Positions 17,364-25,733 are shown, counted from the first letter of the stretch. The stretch is DNA of 64,000 nucleotides from Citricoccus sp. K5 (GCF_902506195.1 NZ_LR732817.1:513147-577146); one strand, 5' to 3'. The notes: generated by a model not told the origin, from the letters alone. Made by a program: numbers and translations.

Positions 17364-17759
17364 GTGAACGGCCTCGAAGGCGCCGGGGTGGCGGGGGACC
17401 TGATCTCCTGGATCGGGCTGATCCTCGGACTGCCCGTGCTGCTCGTGGGATTGCTGCTGCGCTCGGGTGAGAAGGGCCTGGTCCCCACCGAGGTCGTCCT
17501 CGTGGCGGACGCCGGGACGCTGTGGGCGCGTTGGTTCTCCGCCGGTGAGTTCCATGAGCGGCCCCTGAGCGGCGCCGAACGCGCGCGCCTGGCCGGCCAG
17601 GACGTGTGCCGGGGCTATGTGAGCCGGCGTGACCCCTCCGCGGTGCGGTTCGAGCGCCGCACGCCGGCGACCAGCGTCTGCCTGGCCCTGGGCTCCACCT
17701 TCGTGGTGCTGGGTGTGTGCGGGTTCGCGCTGTCCCTCCTGCCGATGGTGTTCGGCTGA
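17364..17759 (+). CDS. Small membrane protein of unknown function
   Basis: 131 residues with a hydrophobic helix near residues 12-35 and another at the C-terminus (about 108-128, FVVLGVCGFALSLLPMVFG). The middle is soluble and Arg/Glu-rich (RPLSGAERARLAGQDVCRGYVSRRD). GGAG lies 7 nt before the GTG start. It follows the second CNNM gene by 24 bp and may be co-transcribed. No family recognised. It converges with the CDF gene with 8 bp between stops. Confidence 0.6.
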   Translation: MNGLEGAGVAGDLISWIGLILGLPVLLVGLLLRSGEKGLVPTEVVLVADAGTLWARWFSAGEFHERPLSGAERARLAGQDVCRGYVSRRDPSAVRFERRTPATSVCLALGSTFVVLGVCGFALSLLPMVFG

Positions 17760-17767
17760 CGGCGGAC

Positions 17768-18679
17768 TCAGGGCCCTGCCTGGGCAGGGGAGAGGAGGGT
17801 GGTGGCCTGGTGTAAGTGGGGAACGTGTCCGCGCAAGCTCCCCTCGACGGCGAGGGCAAGGCGATGTCCGGCTTCGATGTTCAGGCTCGCCTGGACGGCA
17901 AGGGTGAGTTCGGCCTCCAGGTGATGCCCGCTCCACCGGGCGCGCACCTGTTCCACGGAGATGACCCCCGGAACGGCTGCTGCGGTGCTCTCGATCAGAT
18001 CCAGGGTGCCGGCTTCGACACCATCCATAAGTCGGCGCAGGACCGTGCGCATCGAGCCGACAAGTACCGCGACGACGACCGCTGCGATGACCAGCCCGAT
18101 GATCGGGTCCACCCAAGGCAGGCCCACCCAAGCGCCGAGAACGCCCAAGATGACAGCCAGGGATGTCAGCGCATCGGTTCGCGCGTGTTGGCCCTCGGCG
18201 ATCAAGGCCGCTGATCCAATGCGCCGCCCTGCCTGGATCCGGTACCTGGCTACGATCTCGTTGCCGACGGCCCCGACCACCGCGGCGGTCAACACCCACC
18301 CCAGATGGGTCATGTCCCGCTGCGCGGTCAAGGCTCGGACCGATTCCCAGATGATCAGCCCGGCAGAGAGGGCGATGACGGCCCCGATCAGGAGGCCGAC
18401 GAGATCTTCGGCCCGCCGGAACCCGTAACTGTACCGTCGGGAGGGCGCTCGACGGCCGAGACGGAAGGCGATAATCAGCGGGACTGTGGTCGCCAGGTGC
18501 CCCAGGTTGTGCAGGGTGTCGGCCAATTGGGCCACCGAACCGCTCAGCCAGACGATCACGATCTGCAGAAGCGCAGTGGCCCCCATGCCTGCCAGGCTGA
18601 TCTGCGCGGCGCGGATTCCGATGGAGCTGGCTTCTTCGGCGGTCTGGATCGCCTCGGAGTGGTCGTGACTGTGAGGCAC
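17768..18679 (-). CDS. Cation diffusion facilitator (CDF) efflux transporter
   Basis: 303 residues. Probable Zn2+ (or Co2+/Cd2+)/H+ antiporter. The His/Asp-rich N-terminus (PHSHDHSE) and six helices with CDF signatures are visible: ALADTLHNLGHL in TM2 and AEGQHARTDALTSLAV in TM5, the positions of the D/H transport-site residues, followed by a cytoplasmic C-terminal domain (SVEQVRARWSGHHLEAELTLAV). The GTG at 18679 is chosen because CDF proteins typically begin with such a His-rich tail; an ATG at 18757 would overlap the divergent regulator. With GTG 18679 the start is only 2 bp from the start of that ArsR-family gene. Confidence 0.88.
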   Translation of the reverse strand: MPHSHDHSEAIQTAEEASSIGIRAAQISLAGMGATALLQIVIVWLSGSVAQLADTLHNLGHLATTVPLIIAFRLGRRAPSRRYSYGFRRAEDLVGLLIGAVIALSAGLIIWESVRALTAQRDMTHLGWVLTAAVVGAVGNEIVARYRIQAGRRIGSAALIAEGQHARTDALTSLAVILGVLGAWVGLPWVDPIIGLVIAAVVVAVLVGSMRTVLRRLMDGVEAGTLDLIESTAAAVPGVISVEQVRARWSGHHLEAELTLAVQASLNIEAGHRLALAVEGSLRGHVPHLHQATTLLSPAQAGP

Positions 18680-18681
18680 CA

Positions 18682-19002
18682 ATGCTTGTCCACGCCGCCC
18701 CTGATGACGATCATGCGCGGATTGCCGCGGAGACCTTTCGAATGCTCTCCGACGCAACGCGAGTGAAGATCCTCTGGGCGCTGTTCCAGGGCGAGTCCAG
18801 TGTGAACGCCCTGGCCGAGCTTGTCGGTGCCGCGCCCACGGCGGTGAGCCAACATCTGTCCAAGCTGCGACTGGCGGGCCTGGTGGACAGCCGGCGTGAG
18901 GGCACCTTCGCTTACTACTCAGCGACCGATGCGCACGTGAACCGCCTTCTGGCCGAGGCGCTCTCGCACGCCGAACACATCACCGGCACAGCCACGGCGT
19001 AA
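18682..19002 (+). CDS. ArsR/SmtB-family metal sensor with a CzrA-type alpha-5 zinc site
   Basis: 106 residues. Winged-helix DNA-binding domain with recognition helix TAVSQHLSKLRLAGLV. The C-terminal helix has D83-x-H85-x10-H96-x2-H99, exactly the ligand spacing of the alpha-5 site in CzrA/SmtB, which binds Zn(II)/Co(II) between subunits and releases DNA. That and the divergent CDF pump suggest a zinc- or cobalt-responsive repressor of efflux. The start codons of the two divergent genes are 2 bp apart, so the operator and promoters must lie within one or both coding sequences. Specificity is inferred from ligand spacing only. Confidence 0.88.
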   Translation: MLVHAAPDDDHARIAAETFRMLSDATRVKILWALFQGESSVNALAELVGAAPTAVSQHLSKLRLAGLVDSRREGTFAYYSATDAHVNRLLAEALSHAEHITGTATA

Positions 19003-19055
19003 GACCTGCAGCTACCGCATGGCTGCGGCAGGCCGCCCATCACCGCGGCCCCCAT

Positions 19056-19826
19056 TCAGTTCAGTTGTGCGAAAGCCTCGGCTTTGCGGGTCGGTCCGGC
19101 CACAAGCAGGGTGTCATCGGCCTGGAGGATGTAGTCGCGGTCCGGGTAGATCCATTCGCCTTGGTCCTTCACGGCCACGACCGAGACGCCCCGTTCGGCC
19201 CGTAGCCTGGTCTCTGCCAGTTCCCGCCCGACGTATCGCTGGGGGACTCCGGTGCGGACGATGGCGAATCCGGGCTCGACCTCCACATAGTCCTCCATGG
19301 AAATCCGGACCAGGTGGGCCAGTCGGCGGCCCATGTCCCGTTCGGGGTGGACCACGTGTTGGACTCCGAGTTGGCGCAGGATCGTCTCGTGAGCGTCGTC
19401 GTTGGCCTTGGCCCAGATGTTGTCGATGCCGAACCGGATCATCAGTGAGGTCGTGAGGATCGAGGCGGCGAGGTGGGTTCCGATGGCGATCACCACCCGA
19501 TCGGCCTCGTGGACCGAGAGTTGGCGCATGGCCTCCTCGGAGGTCGTGTCGGCGCGCACCACGTGGGTCAGCTGGCCGTTGAGGGCCTGCACCGGTTGCT
19601 CCCGGACGTCGATCCCCAGGACCTGACACCCGGATTCCATGAGTTCCAGGGCCAATCCGGCTCCGAACCGGCCCAGGCCCAGGACGACGACGGTTTGTCC
19701 GGCAGGACGGGCGGAGGTCGGGCCGGTGAACGGGTTGGTGAAGGCGCCGACGACTCGGTGCCGGTGCCGGCGTCGCGGCTCACCGCGCGGGGGCTCGCGG
19801 GGGTCAGTGGCGGGGATGTCAGCCAA
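19056..19826 (-). CDS. TrkA/KtrA-type potassium uptake regulatory protein
   Basis: 256 residues. Cytosolic gating subunit: an RCK-N (TrkA-N) Rossmann domain with VVVLGLGRFGAGLALEL, acidic GIDVRE at the end of the second strand, and IWAKANDDAH, then a TrkA-C domain (about 170-256). It would bind nucleotides (ATP/ADP or NAD(H); TrkA-C domains often bind c-di-AMP) to open or close the TrkH-type channel. The start is TTG 19826 with AGGAAAGG about 7 nt upstream; it overlaps the upstream TrkH gene by 8 bp. About 40 polar residues precede the Rossmann fold, longer than usual. Confidence 0.9.
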   Translation of the reverse strand: MADIPATDPREPPRGEPRRRHRHRVVGAFTNPFTGPTSARPAGQTVVVLGLGRFGAGLALELMESGCQVLGIDVREQPVQALNGQLTHVVRADTTSEEAMRQLSVHEADRVVIAIGTHLAASILTTSLMIRFGIDNIWAKANDDAHETILRQLGVQHVVHPERDMGRRLAHLVRISMEDYVEVEPGFAIVRTGVPQRYVGRELAETRLRAERGVSVVAVKDQGEWIYPDRDYILQADDTLLVAGPTRKAEAFAQLN

Positions 19827-21213
19827 GGAGGGGCCTTTCCTTTGGGAGTTCGTAGAGCAGTTGGCGTTCGCGCAGCGCCAGGGCGCCGGCGACGGTGGCA
19901 GGACCGATCCGGCCCAGGAACATCAGGACCATCAGGACCCATTGACCGGCCTCGGGAAGGGTCGCGGTGATGCCGGTTGACAGCCCCACCGTGGCGAAGG
20001 CAGAGACGGCCTCGAAGAGCAGCCGGTCCGAGGTCTCCTCGCTGAGGCCCATGAGGACGGCCGTGCCGACGGTCACGGCGGCGACCGAGAGTAGCACCAC
20101 GGTGATGGCCTCCCGGTGCGCCGACCGGGCCAGACGGCGGCCCATGACGTTGACCGCGGCCTGTCCGCGCAGCTCAGTGAGCATGATGAAGAACAGTACG
20201 CCGAAGGTCGTGATCTTCAGCCCGCCGGCGGTCCCGGCGGGGCCGGCACCGATGAACATCAGGACGTCTGTGCCCAGCAGGGTGATGGGGTCCATCTGCC
20301 CGAAGTCCAGGGAGTTGAACCCCGCGGTGCGGGTCGTCACGGATTGGAAGAAGGCCGCCAGCACACGGGCGGCCGGGTCCAGGGGGCCCAAGGTCTTCGG
20401 GTTGGACCACTCCAGGATCAGGTACATGGCGGTGCCCCCGGCCAGCAGGAGCGCGCTGCCCAGAAGAACCAGCCGGGTGTTCATGGTCCACCGGTGCGGA
20501 AGCCGCCAGTGTCGGCGTAATTGGACCAGGACCGGGAAGCCGATGCCGCCGAGGATGATGCATCCGGCGATGGGTAGGCAGATGAATGGGTCGTCCACGA
20601 AGTCCATGAGATTGGCCGAGTACAGGGCGAAACCGGCGTTGTTGAAGGCCGAGACCGCGTGGAAGACACCGTGCCAGGCCGCCGTGCCGACGTCGAGTCC
20701 GTGTCCGAGCCAGAACCGTAGGAACAGCAGCACCGCACCGGCCGATTCGATGACAGCGGAGACCTTGACGATGCCGAGCAGGATGCGGGACAGATCTCCG
20801 ATGCCCTCGGCCCGGGCCTCCGCTGCGGTCTCCAGCCTCCGAGACAGACCCAATCGGCGGGAGATGAGCAGGCCCAGCACCGTGGCGAAGGTCATCACCC
20901 CCAGTCCGCCCACCTTGATGAGGACCAGGATCACCAGCTGGCCGAAGATGGTCCAGAACTCCGGGGTGTCCACCACGGCCAGACCCGTCACGGTGATGGC
21001 ACTGGTGGTCGTGAAGGCGGCTTCGGTAAGGGTCGGGGCGCGGTCCTGGTAGGACACGGGGAGCATGAGCAGCGCGGTGCCGGCCACGATCGCGGCCAGG
21101 AACCCCAGGACGATCACCTGGGCCGGTTTCCGGTGGGACCGGCGGGGCGCAGGTCGCGAGGCCGGCCGGCGTGCCGAACGGAGAAGGTTCCGCCGAAGCG
21201 GGGGCAAGGTCAC
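19819..21213 (-). CDS. TrkH/KtrB family potassium channel subunit
   Basis: 464 residues. Membrane pore protein of a Ktr/Trk K+ uptake system with four M1-P-M2-like repeats; selectivity-filter regions are visible, e.g. AFTTTSAITVTGLAVVDT, FHAVSAFNNAGFALY, TRTAGFNSLDF and FATVGLSTGIT. It assembles as a dimer on the TrkA-like ring encoded immediately downstream. The frame is open far upstream, but GTG 21213 is the likely start, with a -10 box TAGCTT 8 nt before it. The divergent neighbour is the Zur-controlled CobW-like gene. Confidence 0.92.
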   Translation of the reverse strand: MTLPPLRRNLLRSARRPASRPAPRRSHRKPAQVIVLGFLAAIVAGTALLMLPVSYQDRAPTLTEAAFTTTSAITVTGLAVVDTPEFWTIFGQLVILVLIKVGGLGVMTFATVLGLLISRRLGLSRRLETAAEARAEGIGDLSRILLGIVKVSAVIESAGAVLLFLRFWLGHGLDVGTAAWHGVFHAVSAFNNAGFALYSANLMDFVDDPFICLPIAGCIILGGIGFPVLVQLRRHWRLPHRWTMNTRLVLLGSALLLAGGTAMYLILEWSNPKTLGPLDPAARVLAAFFQSVTTRTAGFNSLDFGQMDPITLLGTDVLMFIGAGPAGTAGGLKITTFGVLFFIMLTELRGQAAVNVMGRRLARSAHREAITVVLLSVAAVTVGTAVLMGLSEETSDRLLFEAVSAFATVGLSTGITATLPEAGQWVLMVLMFLGRIGPATVAGALALRERQLLYELPKERPLLG

Positions 21214-21221
21214 GAGGGAAC

Positions 21222-21227
21222 AAGCTA
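21222..21227 (-). promoter_or_regulatory. -10 box (TAGCTT) of the trkH-like gene
   Basis: TAGCTT on the minus strand ends 8 nt before GTG 21213; supports that start and a leaderless transcript. Confidence 0.4.
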
Positions 21228-21349
21228 CTCTCGACGAACCGTGTTGACCAGCGAAACGATGCTGCCGTACGTCACATCTTGAGTGGGTGCCGTTCCCTCG
21301 ACGCGTGACACAGAGGTGATACTGCCCCTGGTGGGGCCCGACACGGTAT

Positions 21350-21364
21350 TGAGAATCGTTCTCA
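21350..21364 (+). promoter_or_regulatory. Zur-box-like operator
   Basis: TGAGAA-TCG-TTCTCA is a perfect 6-bp inverted repeat with a 3-nt centre. It fits the actinobacterial Zur pattern TGAnAAtnnTTnTCA. It lies 2 bp upstream of the -10 box of a CobW-like/L36 pair, where a bound repressor would block RNA polymerase. Both genes are typical Zur targets. Confidence 0.7.
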
Positions 21365-21366
21365 TG

Positions 21367-21372
21367 TAGCAT
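21367..21372 (+). promoter_or_regulatory. -10 box (TAGCAT) of the CobW-like gene
   Basis: TAGCAT lies 7 nt before ATG 21380. The earlier in-frame ATG at 21371 overlaps this box and is unlikely to be used. Confidence 0.5.
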
Positions 21373-21379
21373 GTCGACT

Positions 21380-22519
21380 ATGCACCTCACCGTCGTCAGC
21401 GCCCTCGATGCCCTATGCCGTCAACAGGCCTGCGACATGCTGGCCGTTGCCTATCCCGAAGCCGTGCTGATGCTGCATGACCTACTGGAGGACGGCCTGC
21501 TGGTGCGCCGATCGATCCGGTCCGGGGCGCCCCCACAGCGGGGAGAGACTCGACTGGAACATCCCTGTCCCAACTGCGCCATCCGGTTGGACATTGAGCC
21601 CTCCGTGCAACGCGCAGGGAAAGCTGGCGTGGACCACCTCATTCTCGGCTTGCCTCCCGCGCTGCCGGCGGCTGCCGTGGTGCGGGCGCTGAGCGGCGGC
21701 GCGCGCCGGTCACTGGTGCTCAACGCCGTGGTGCTGGCCTGCTCGCCGGGTGCGGTCGAGGACCAGATCTGGGACCGTCACACCCTCTTCGAGTCCGGCT
21801 ATCTGGCCCTGCCCGATGATGAAAGGACCTCCGGAGAGTTCCTCATGGAGGAGCTGGCCTCGATCGACACCGTGCTACTGGCAGACCCCGACGTGGTCCC
21901 GGCCGACCCTGCTGCCAGCGCTCGAGGCGTGCAGCTGCTCCGGGAACTGGCTCCTCATGCGCGGGTCACCGACCGGGCAACCGACATCTGTCCTGCCCAC
22001 CCAGGAGCGACTGCATCGGGACGGAACACAGACGTGGGAGGGCCATCATGCGCCGGGATCGCGAAGGAATCTCCGTTCACCACCGTCGTCCACCAGTTCC
22101 ACCGCCCGCTGCACCCAGGGCGCTTCCATCACGCACTGCGTTCTCTCGCCCAGGGATGCTGCCGTCTGCGTGGCCAACTCTGGATGGCACCGGCACCGGA
22201 GTGCCGGATCCTGCTGCGGGGGGCCGGTCCCCGCGTATGGCTGGAGAATGTGGGTCCCTGGCCTGCCTACCTGCACGATCACCCGCAGGAGCCAACAGGC
22301 GTTGAAGACCCGGTCACCACCGTCCGCGCCAGGGCGGACGCAGGCCACCCGAGCACCGTGATCGCCGCAACCGGGGAAAGCCTCGACGCTGCCGAGATCA
22401 TCCGACTTCTCACCGACTGTCAGCTGACAGAGACCGAGATGAAGAACGGTTTCACCACATTGGCCGACCCGTTCGGCCTGGACACCACCCATGACATCGA
22501 TTCCCGGAGGGCATCATGA
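21380..22519 (+). CDS. CobW/COG0523-like protein of zinc homeostasis, P-loop lost
   Basis: 379 residues. The layout follows CobW/COG0523 GTPases: N-terminal beta strand ([10 protein letters not shown]), a Cys motif CPNCAIRLD near residue 70, and a CobW_C-like domain (about 240-320, [18 protein letters not shown] ... GQLWMAP). Where true members have the Walker A GxxGxGKT, this one has [11 protein letters not shown], so nucleotide binding by the classical P-loop is not expected. Such degenerate members accompany zinc-free ribosomal proteins in Zur regulons and may help mobilise or deliver zinc. A Zur-type palindrome and a leaderless -10 precede ATG 21380. Its stop overlaps the L36 start as ATGA. 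Confidence 0.75.
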   Translation: MHLTVVSALDALCRQQACDMLAVAYPEAVLMLHDLLEDGLLVRRSIRSGAPPQRGETRLEHPCPNCAIRLDIEPSVQRAGKAGVDHLILGLPPALPAAAVVRALSGGARRSLVLNAVVLACSPGAVEDQIWDRHTLFESGYLALPDDERTSGEFLMEELASIDTVLLADPDVVPADPAASARGVQLLRELAPHARVTDRATDICPAHPGATASGRNTDVGGPSCAGIAKESPFTTVVHQFHRPLHPGRFHHALRSLAQGCCRLRGQLWMAPAPECRILLRGAGPRVWLENVGPWPAYLHDHPQEPTGVEDPVTTVRARADAGHPSTVIAATGESLDAAEIIRLLTDCQLTETEMKNGFTTLADPFGLDTTHDIDSRRAS

Positions 22520-22638
22520 AAGTACGGAACTCACTGCGGGCGCTGAAGAAGGTCCCCGGCGCACAGGTGGTCCGCCGGCGCGGGCGCGTGTTCGTCGTCA
22601 ACAAGAAGAATCCTCGAATGAAGGCCCGCCAGGGCTGA
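22516..22638 (+). CDS. rpmJ: 50S ribosomal protein L36, zinc-independent (C-) paralogue
   Basis: 40 residues, beginning [15 protein letters not shown] and ending [12 protein letters not shown]. The four zinc-binding Cys/His residues of ordinary L36 are absent, which marks the paralogue made under zinc starvation to replace zinc-containing L36 and spare metal. GGAGG lies about 7 nt upstream. The start overlaps the CobW-like stop (ATGA), placing it under the same Zur-box promoter. Its stop codon is inside the first arm of the terminator hairpin. Confidence 0.93.
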   Translation: MKVRNSLRALKKVPGAQVVRRRGRVFVVNKKNPRMKARQG

Positions 22639-22658
22639 GGCGAGTCAGCCCTGGCGGG
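22625..22658 (+). terminator. Terminator hairpin after rpmJ
   Basis: A perfect 14-bp inverted repeat (22625-22638 and 22645-22658) with a 6-nt loop GGCGAG. The first arm includes the rpmJ stop codon. Confidence 0.75.
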
Positions 22659-22681
22659 GACTCAGTCCTCGGACAGGGCTC

Positions 22682-22687
22682 TAGCAT
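22682..22687 (+). promoter_or_regulatory. -10 box (TAGCAT) of rsmI
   Basis: TAGCAT lies 6 nt before ATG 22694. The intervening GAGGGG could also act as a very close ribosome-binding site if initiation is earlier. Confidence 0.4.
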
Positions 22688-22693
22688 GAGGGG

Positions 22694-23569
22694 ATGGCGC
22701 CTACACAGACTCCCGAGGACCGGCTCGGCGACACCACCGGTCAGATCGTGCTGGCAGCCACACCGATCGGGAACCTGGCCGACGCCTCCCAGCGGCTCAA
22801 GGACCTGCTCGCCACCGCGGACATCGTGGCTGCCGAGGACACCCGGCGGGCTCATCACCTGGCCCAGGGGCTGGGCGTGCGGATCACCGGGAAGGTCGTC
22901 AGCCACCACGAGCACAACGAACGCGAATCCACGCCGGAACTGTTGGCGGCCGCCCGGGGCGGGGCCGTCGTCGCCGTCGTCACCGATGCGGGAATGCCGC
23001 TGGTGTCCGATCCCGGCTACCGGCTGGTGTCCACAGCCGCGGCCGAGGGCGTGGACGTCACCTGTGCCCCGGGGCCCAGCGCCGTCACCACGGCGCTCGC
23101 GCTGTCCGGCCTGCCGACGGACCGCTTCGCCTTCGAGGGGTTCCTGCCCCGCAAGGAGGGGGAGCGGGCACGCCTGCTGACCGAACTGGCGCGGGACGCC
23201 CGCACCCTGGTGTTCTTCGAGTCACCGCACCGGCTGGCCGCCTCCCTGGCCTCACTGCGCGACGCCTTCGGCGCCGACCGGCCCGCGTGCGTGGCCCGGG
23301 AACTGAGCAAACTCCACGAGGAGGTGGCCCGGGGATCGCTGGCCCACCTGGTGCAGTGGGCGAACTCCAAGGAGATCCGCGGCGAGATCGTCATCGTCAC
23401 CGGAGGGACCGAAGCGGAACCCGACACGGACACGGCCGGCCAGGTGGCCGACGTCGAGGTCCTGGTGGCCTCCGGAACCCGGTTGAAGGAGGCGGTGAAC
23501 ACCGTGGCCGCCGCCCGCGGCGTGCCGAAGCGGGACCTCTATGAGGCGGTGCTGGCCGCCCGCGCCTGA
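22694..23569 (+). CDS. rsmI: 16S rRNA (cytidine(1402)-2'-O)-methyltransferase
   Basis: 291 residues. SAM-dependent methylation of the 2'-O of C1402 in the decoding centre of 16S rRNA. Tetrapyrrole-methylase fold with family motifs: GQIVLAATPIGNLADAS at the N-terminus, AAEDTRRAHHL, VTDAGMPLVSDPGYRLV, CAPGPSAVTTALALSGLP, FFESPHRL and ARELSKLHEEV. The length is normal. It has its own promoter downstream of the rpmJ terminator. Confidence 0.95.
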   Translation: MAPTQTPEDRLGDTTGQIVLAATPIGNLADASQRLKDLLATADIVAAEDTRRAHHLAQGLGVRITGKVVSHHEHNERESTPELLAAARGGAVVAVVTDAGMPLVSDPGYRLVSTAAAEGVDVTCAPGPSAVTTALALSGLPTDRFAFEGFLPRKEGERARLLTELARDARTLVFFESPHRLAASLASLRDAFGADRPACVARELSKLHEEVARGSLAHLVQWANSKEIRGEIVIVTGGTEAEPDTDTAGQVADVEVLVASGTRLKEAVNTVAAARGVPKRDLYEAVLAARA

Positions 23570-23596
23570 GGCCTCGGCCTTCCGATTCCGGAGAGG

Positions 23597-23602
23597 TACG
23601 GT
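23597..23602 (+). promoter_or_regulatory. -10 box (TACGGT) of the VOC gene
   Basis: TACGGT lies 7 nt before ATG 23610, favouring that ATG over the in-frame GTG at 23601. Confidence 0.35.
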
Positions 23603-23609
23603 GGCGCCC

Positions 23610-24011
23610 ATGGCTATCGCACGCTTTCCCACGTTCGTGATCGACTGTCCGGATCCGGCGGCTCTGGCGGAGTTCTACGGTGCCCTGCTCGGGTGGGACG
23701 CCCAGGACCAGGCCGACGGCGACGACCACTGGCTCGACCTCCGTCCCGCCGATGGCAGCAACTGCATCTCCTTCCAGCGGGCCCAGGACTACCGCGCACC
23801 GGACTGGCCGGGGCAGGACAACCCGCAGCAGATGCACCTCGACGTGATGGTGGAGGATCTCGACGCCGGGGAGAAAGCCGTCCTCGAGTTGGGGGCCACC
23901 AAGACGGACTACCAACCGGGCGAGAGCTTCAGGGTCTTCCTCGACCCGGCGGGGCACCCGTTCTGTCTGTGCCAGGCCGAGGAGTCGGACCGGCTCCCCA
24001 CGGGCGGCTGA
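23610..24011 (+). CDS. VOC (glyoxalase/bleomycin-resistance fold) family protein
   Basis: 133 residues. Two beta-alpha-beta-beta-beta modules: FVIDCPDPAALAEFYGALLGW opens the first and MHLDVMVEDLDAGEKAVLELGA the second; the last strand reads RVFLDPAGHPFCLCQ. The sequence matches the Glyoxalase_6-like group common in Actinobacteria. Metal-ligand positions (His in QMHLD, Glu in CQAEE) are plausible. The substrate cannot be predicted. The start is ATG 23610 by its -10 spacing; GTG 23601, 4 nt after GAGAGG, is the alternative. Confidence 0.8.
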   Translation: MAIARFPTFVIDCPDPAALAEFYGALLGWDAQDQADGDDHWLDLRPADGSNCISFQRAQDYRAPDWPGQDNPQQMHLDVMVEDLDAGEKAVLELGATKTDYQPGESFRVFLDPAGHPFCLCQAEESDRLPTGG

Positions 24012-24193
24012 CACCGCGGCTGACTCCCCAGTGATCTCCTGGGCAGTATCCGCGGCCGCACCAGCGCAGTCGCAAAGTGACCTGCTCGCGTCACGGGGCT
24101 TCGTCGCCAGTAGGCTGAGATCGAAGGTGCCCAGCCGCGCGGTCTCACCGGCGCTGGCCCGACCGAGCCGACTGACCGGAAAAGAGGTTCCCC

Positions 24194-25687
24194 ATGACTG
24201 TCACCACTGTCACTGCCGAACGCGAGCAGGAACTGCTGCAGTCCGTCCCCACCGGCCTGCTGATCGACGGGGCGTGGCGTGACGCCAGCTCCGGCAAGAC
24301 CCTGGATGTCCATGACCCGGCCACCGGCAAGGTCCTGCTGTCCATCCAGGACGGCAACTCCGATGACGCCATGGCCGCCCTGGACGCCGCCGCGGCCGCC
24401 CAGCACGACTGGGCCCTGACCGCCCCGCGTGAGCGCGCCGAGATCCTGCGCCGCGCCTTCGACCTGGTCACCGAACGGGCCGAGGACTTCGCCCTGCTGA
24501 TGACCCTGGAGATGGGCAAGCCGCTGGCCGAGGCCCGCGGTGAGGTCACCTACGGCGCCGAGTTCCTGCGGTGGTTCTCCGAGGAGGCGGTGCGCCACTA
24601 CGGCCGCTACTTCACCTCGCCCGAGGGCAAGAACAAAATGATCGTGACCCACAAGCCGGTGGGCCCGTCCCTGCTGATCACCCCGTGGAACTTCCCGCTG
24701 GCGATGGCCACCCGCAAGGTCGCCCCCGCCGTGGCCGCCGGGTGCACCATGGTGCTCAAGCCCGCCAAGCTCACTCCCCTGACCTCCATGCTGTTCGCGC
24801 AGGTCATGCAGGAGGCCGGGTTGCCGAAGGGCGTGCTGAACGTGGTGGCCGGCTCCTCGGCCTCCGCCATCTCTGGCCCGCTGATGAAGGACTCGCGCCT
24901 GCGCAAGGTCTCCTTCACCGGATCCACCCCGGTGGGCGTGAAGCTGATGCAGGACGCCGCCAACAACGTGCTGCGCACCTCCATGGAGCTCGGCGGCAAC
25001 GCCCCGTTCCTGGTGTTCGCGGATGCGGACCTGGATGCCGCCGTCGAGGGCGCCATGGCCGCCAAGATGCGCAACATGGGCGAGGCCTGCACCGCGGCCA
25101 ACCGCTTCCTGGTCCATGAGGACGTGGCCGTGGAGTTCAAGGCCAAGTTCGCCGCCGCGCTGAAGGCCCTGAACCCGGCCCGTGGCACCGAGCCGGAGTC
25201 CACCGTGGGTCCGATCATCGACGGCGGCGCTCGGGATGACATCCACCAGCTGGTCACGGACTCCGTGGCGGCCGGCGGCGAGGTCGTCACCGGTGGCCAG
25301 CCGAAGGACGGCGACGGTTACTTCTACCTCCCGACCCTGCTGTCCGTGGGCAATGACAACCCGATCCTCTCCGAGGAGATCTTCGGCCCGGTGGCCCCCG
25401 TGACCACCTTCGCCACCGAGGAGGAAGCCATCGAGCTGGCGAACGCCTCGCAGTACGGGCTGGCCTCGTACATCTACACAAAGGACGTCAACACGATGTT
25501 CCGGGTCTCGGAGCAGATCGAGTTCGGCCTGGTCGGCTTCAACGCCGGTGTCATCTCCAACGCCTCCGCCCCGTTCGGCGGGGTGAAGCAGTCCGGCCTG
25601 GGCCGCGAGGGAGGCGCCGAGGGCATCGAGGAGTACACCACGGTGCAGTACATCGGCATGGCGGACCCGTACGCCGCTAAGAGGTAG
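24194..25687 (+). CDS. gabD: NAD(P)-dependent aldehyde dehydrogenase, probably succinate-semialdehyde dehydrogenase
   Basis: 497 residues. It oxidises an aldehyde to the acid with NAD(P)+, probably succinate semialdehyde to succinate (GABA catabolism). ALDH signatures are complete: TPWNFPLAMATRKVAPA, coenzyme loop SFTGSTPVGVKLM, catalytic Glu in MELGGNAP, nucleophile Cys in GEACTAANRF, and EEIFGPVAPV. The overall pattern (LTLEMGKPLAEARGE, GLNxG-like FNAGVISNASAPFGGVKQSG) is that of the GabD subfamily. AGAGG is 6 nt before the ATG. A TAGGCT sequence at 24111-24116 may be its -10, which would give a leader of about 75 nt. The exact substrate is inferred. Confidence 0.85.
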   Translation: MTVTTVTAEREQELLQSVPTGLLIDGAWRDASSGKTLDVHDPATGKVLLSIQDGNSDDAMAALDAAAAAQHDWALTAPRERAEILRRAFDLVTERAEDFALLMTLEMGKPLAEARGEVTYGAEFLRWFSEEAVRHYGRYFTSPEGKNKMIVTHKPVGPSLLITPWNFPLAMATRKVAPAVAAGCTMVLKPAKLTPLTSMLFAQVMQEAGLPKGVLNVVAGSSASAISGPLMKDSRLRKVSFTGSTPVGVKLMQDAANNVLRTSMELGGNAPFLVFADADLDAAVEGAMAAKMRNMGEACTAANRFLVHEDVAVEFKAKFAAALKALNPARGTEPESTVGPIIDGGARDDIHQLVTDSVAAGGEVVTGGQPKDGDGYFYLPTLLSVGNDNPILSEEIFGPVAPVTTFATEEEAIELANASQYGLASYIYTKDVNTMFRVSEQIEFGLVGFNAGVISNASAPFGGVKQSGLGREGGAEGIEEYTTVQYIGMADPYAAKR

Positions 25688-25733
25688 TCCCTGACGTCAG
25701 GGCGTCGCGCCGGTTGCCCACTTTTGACCCGCC

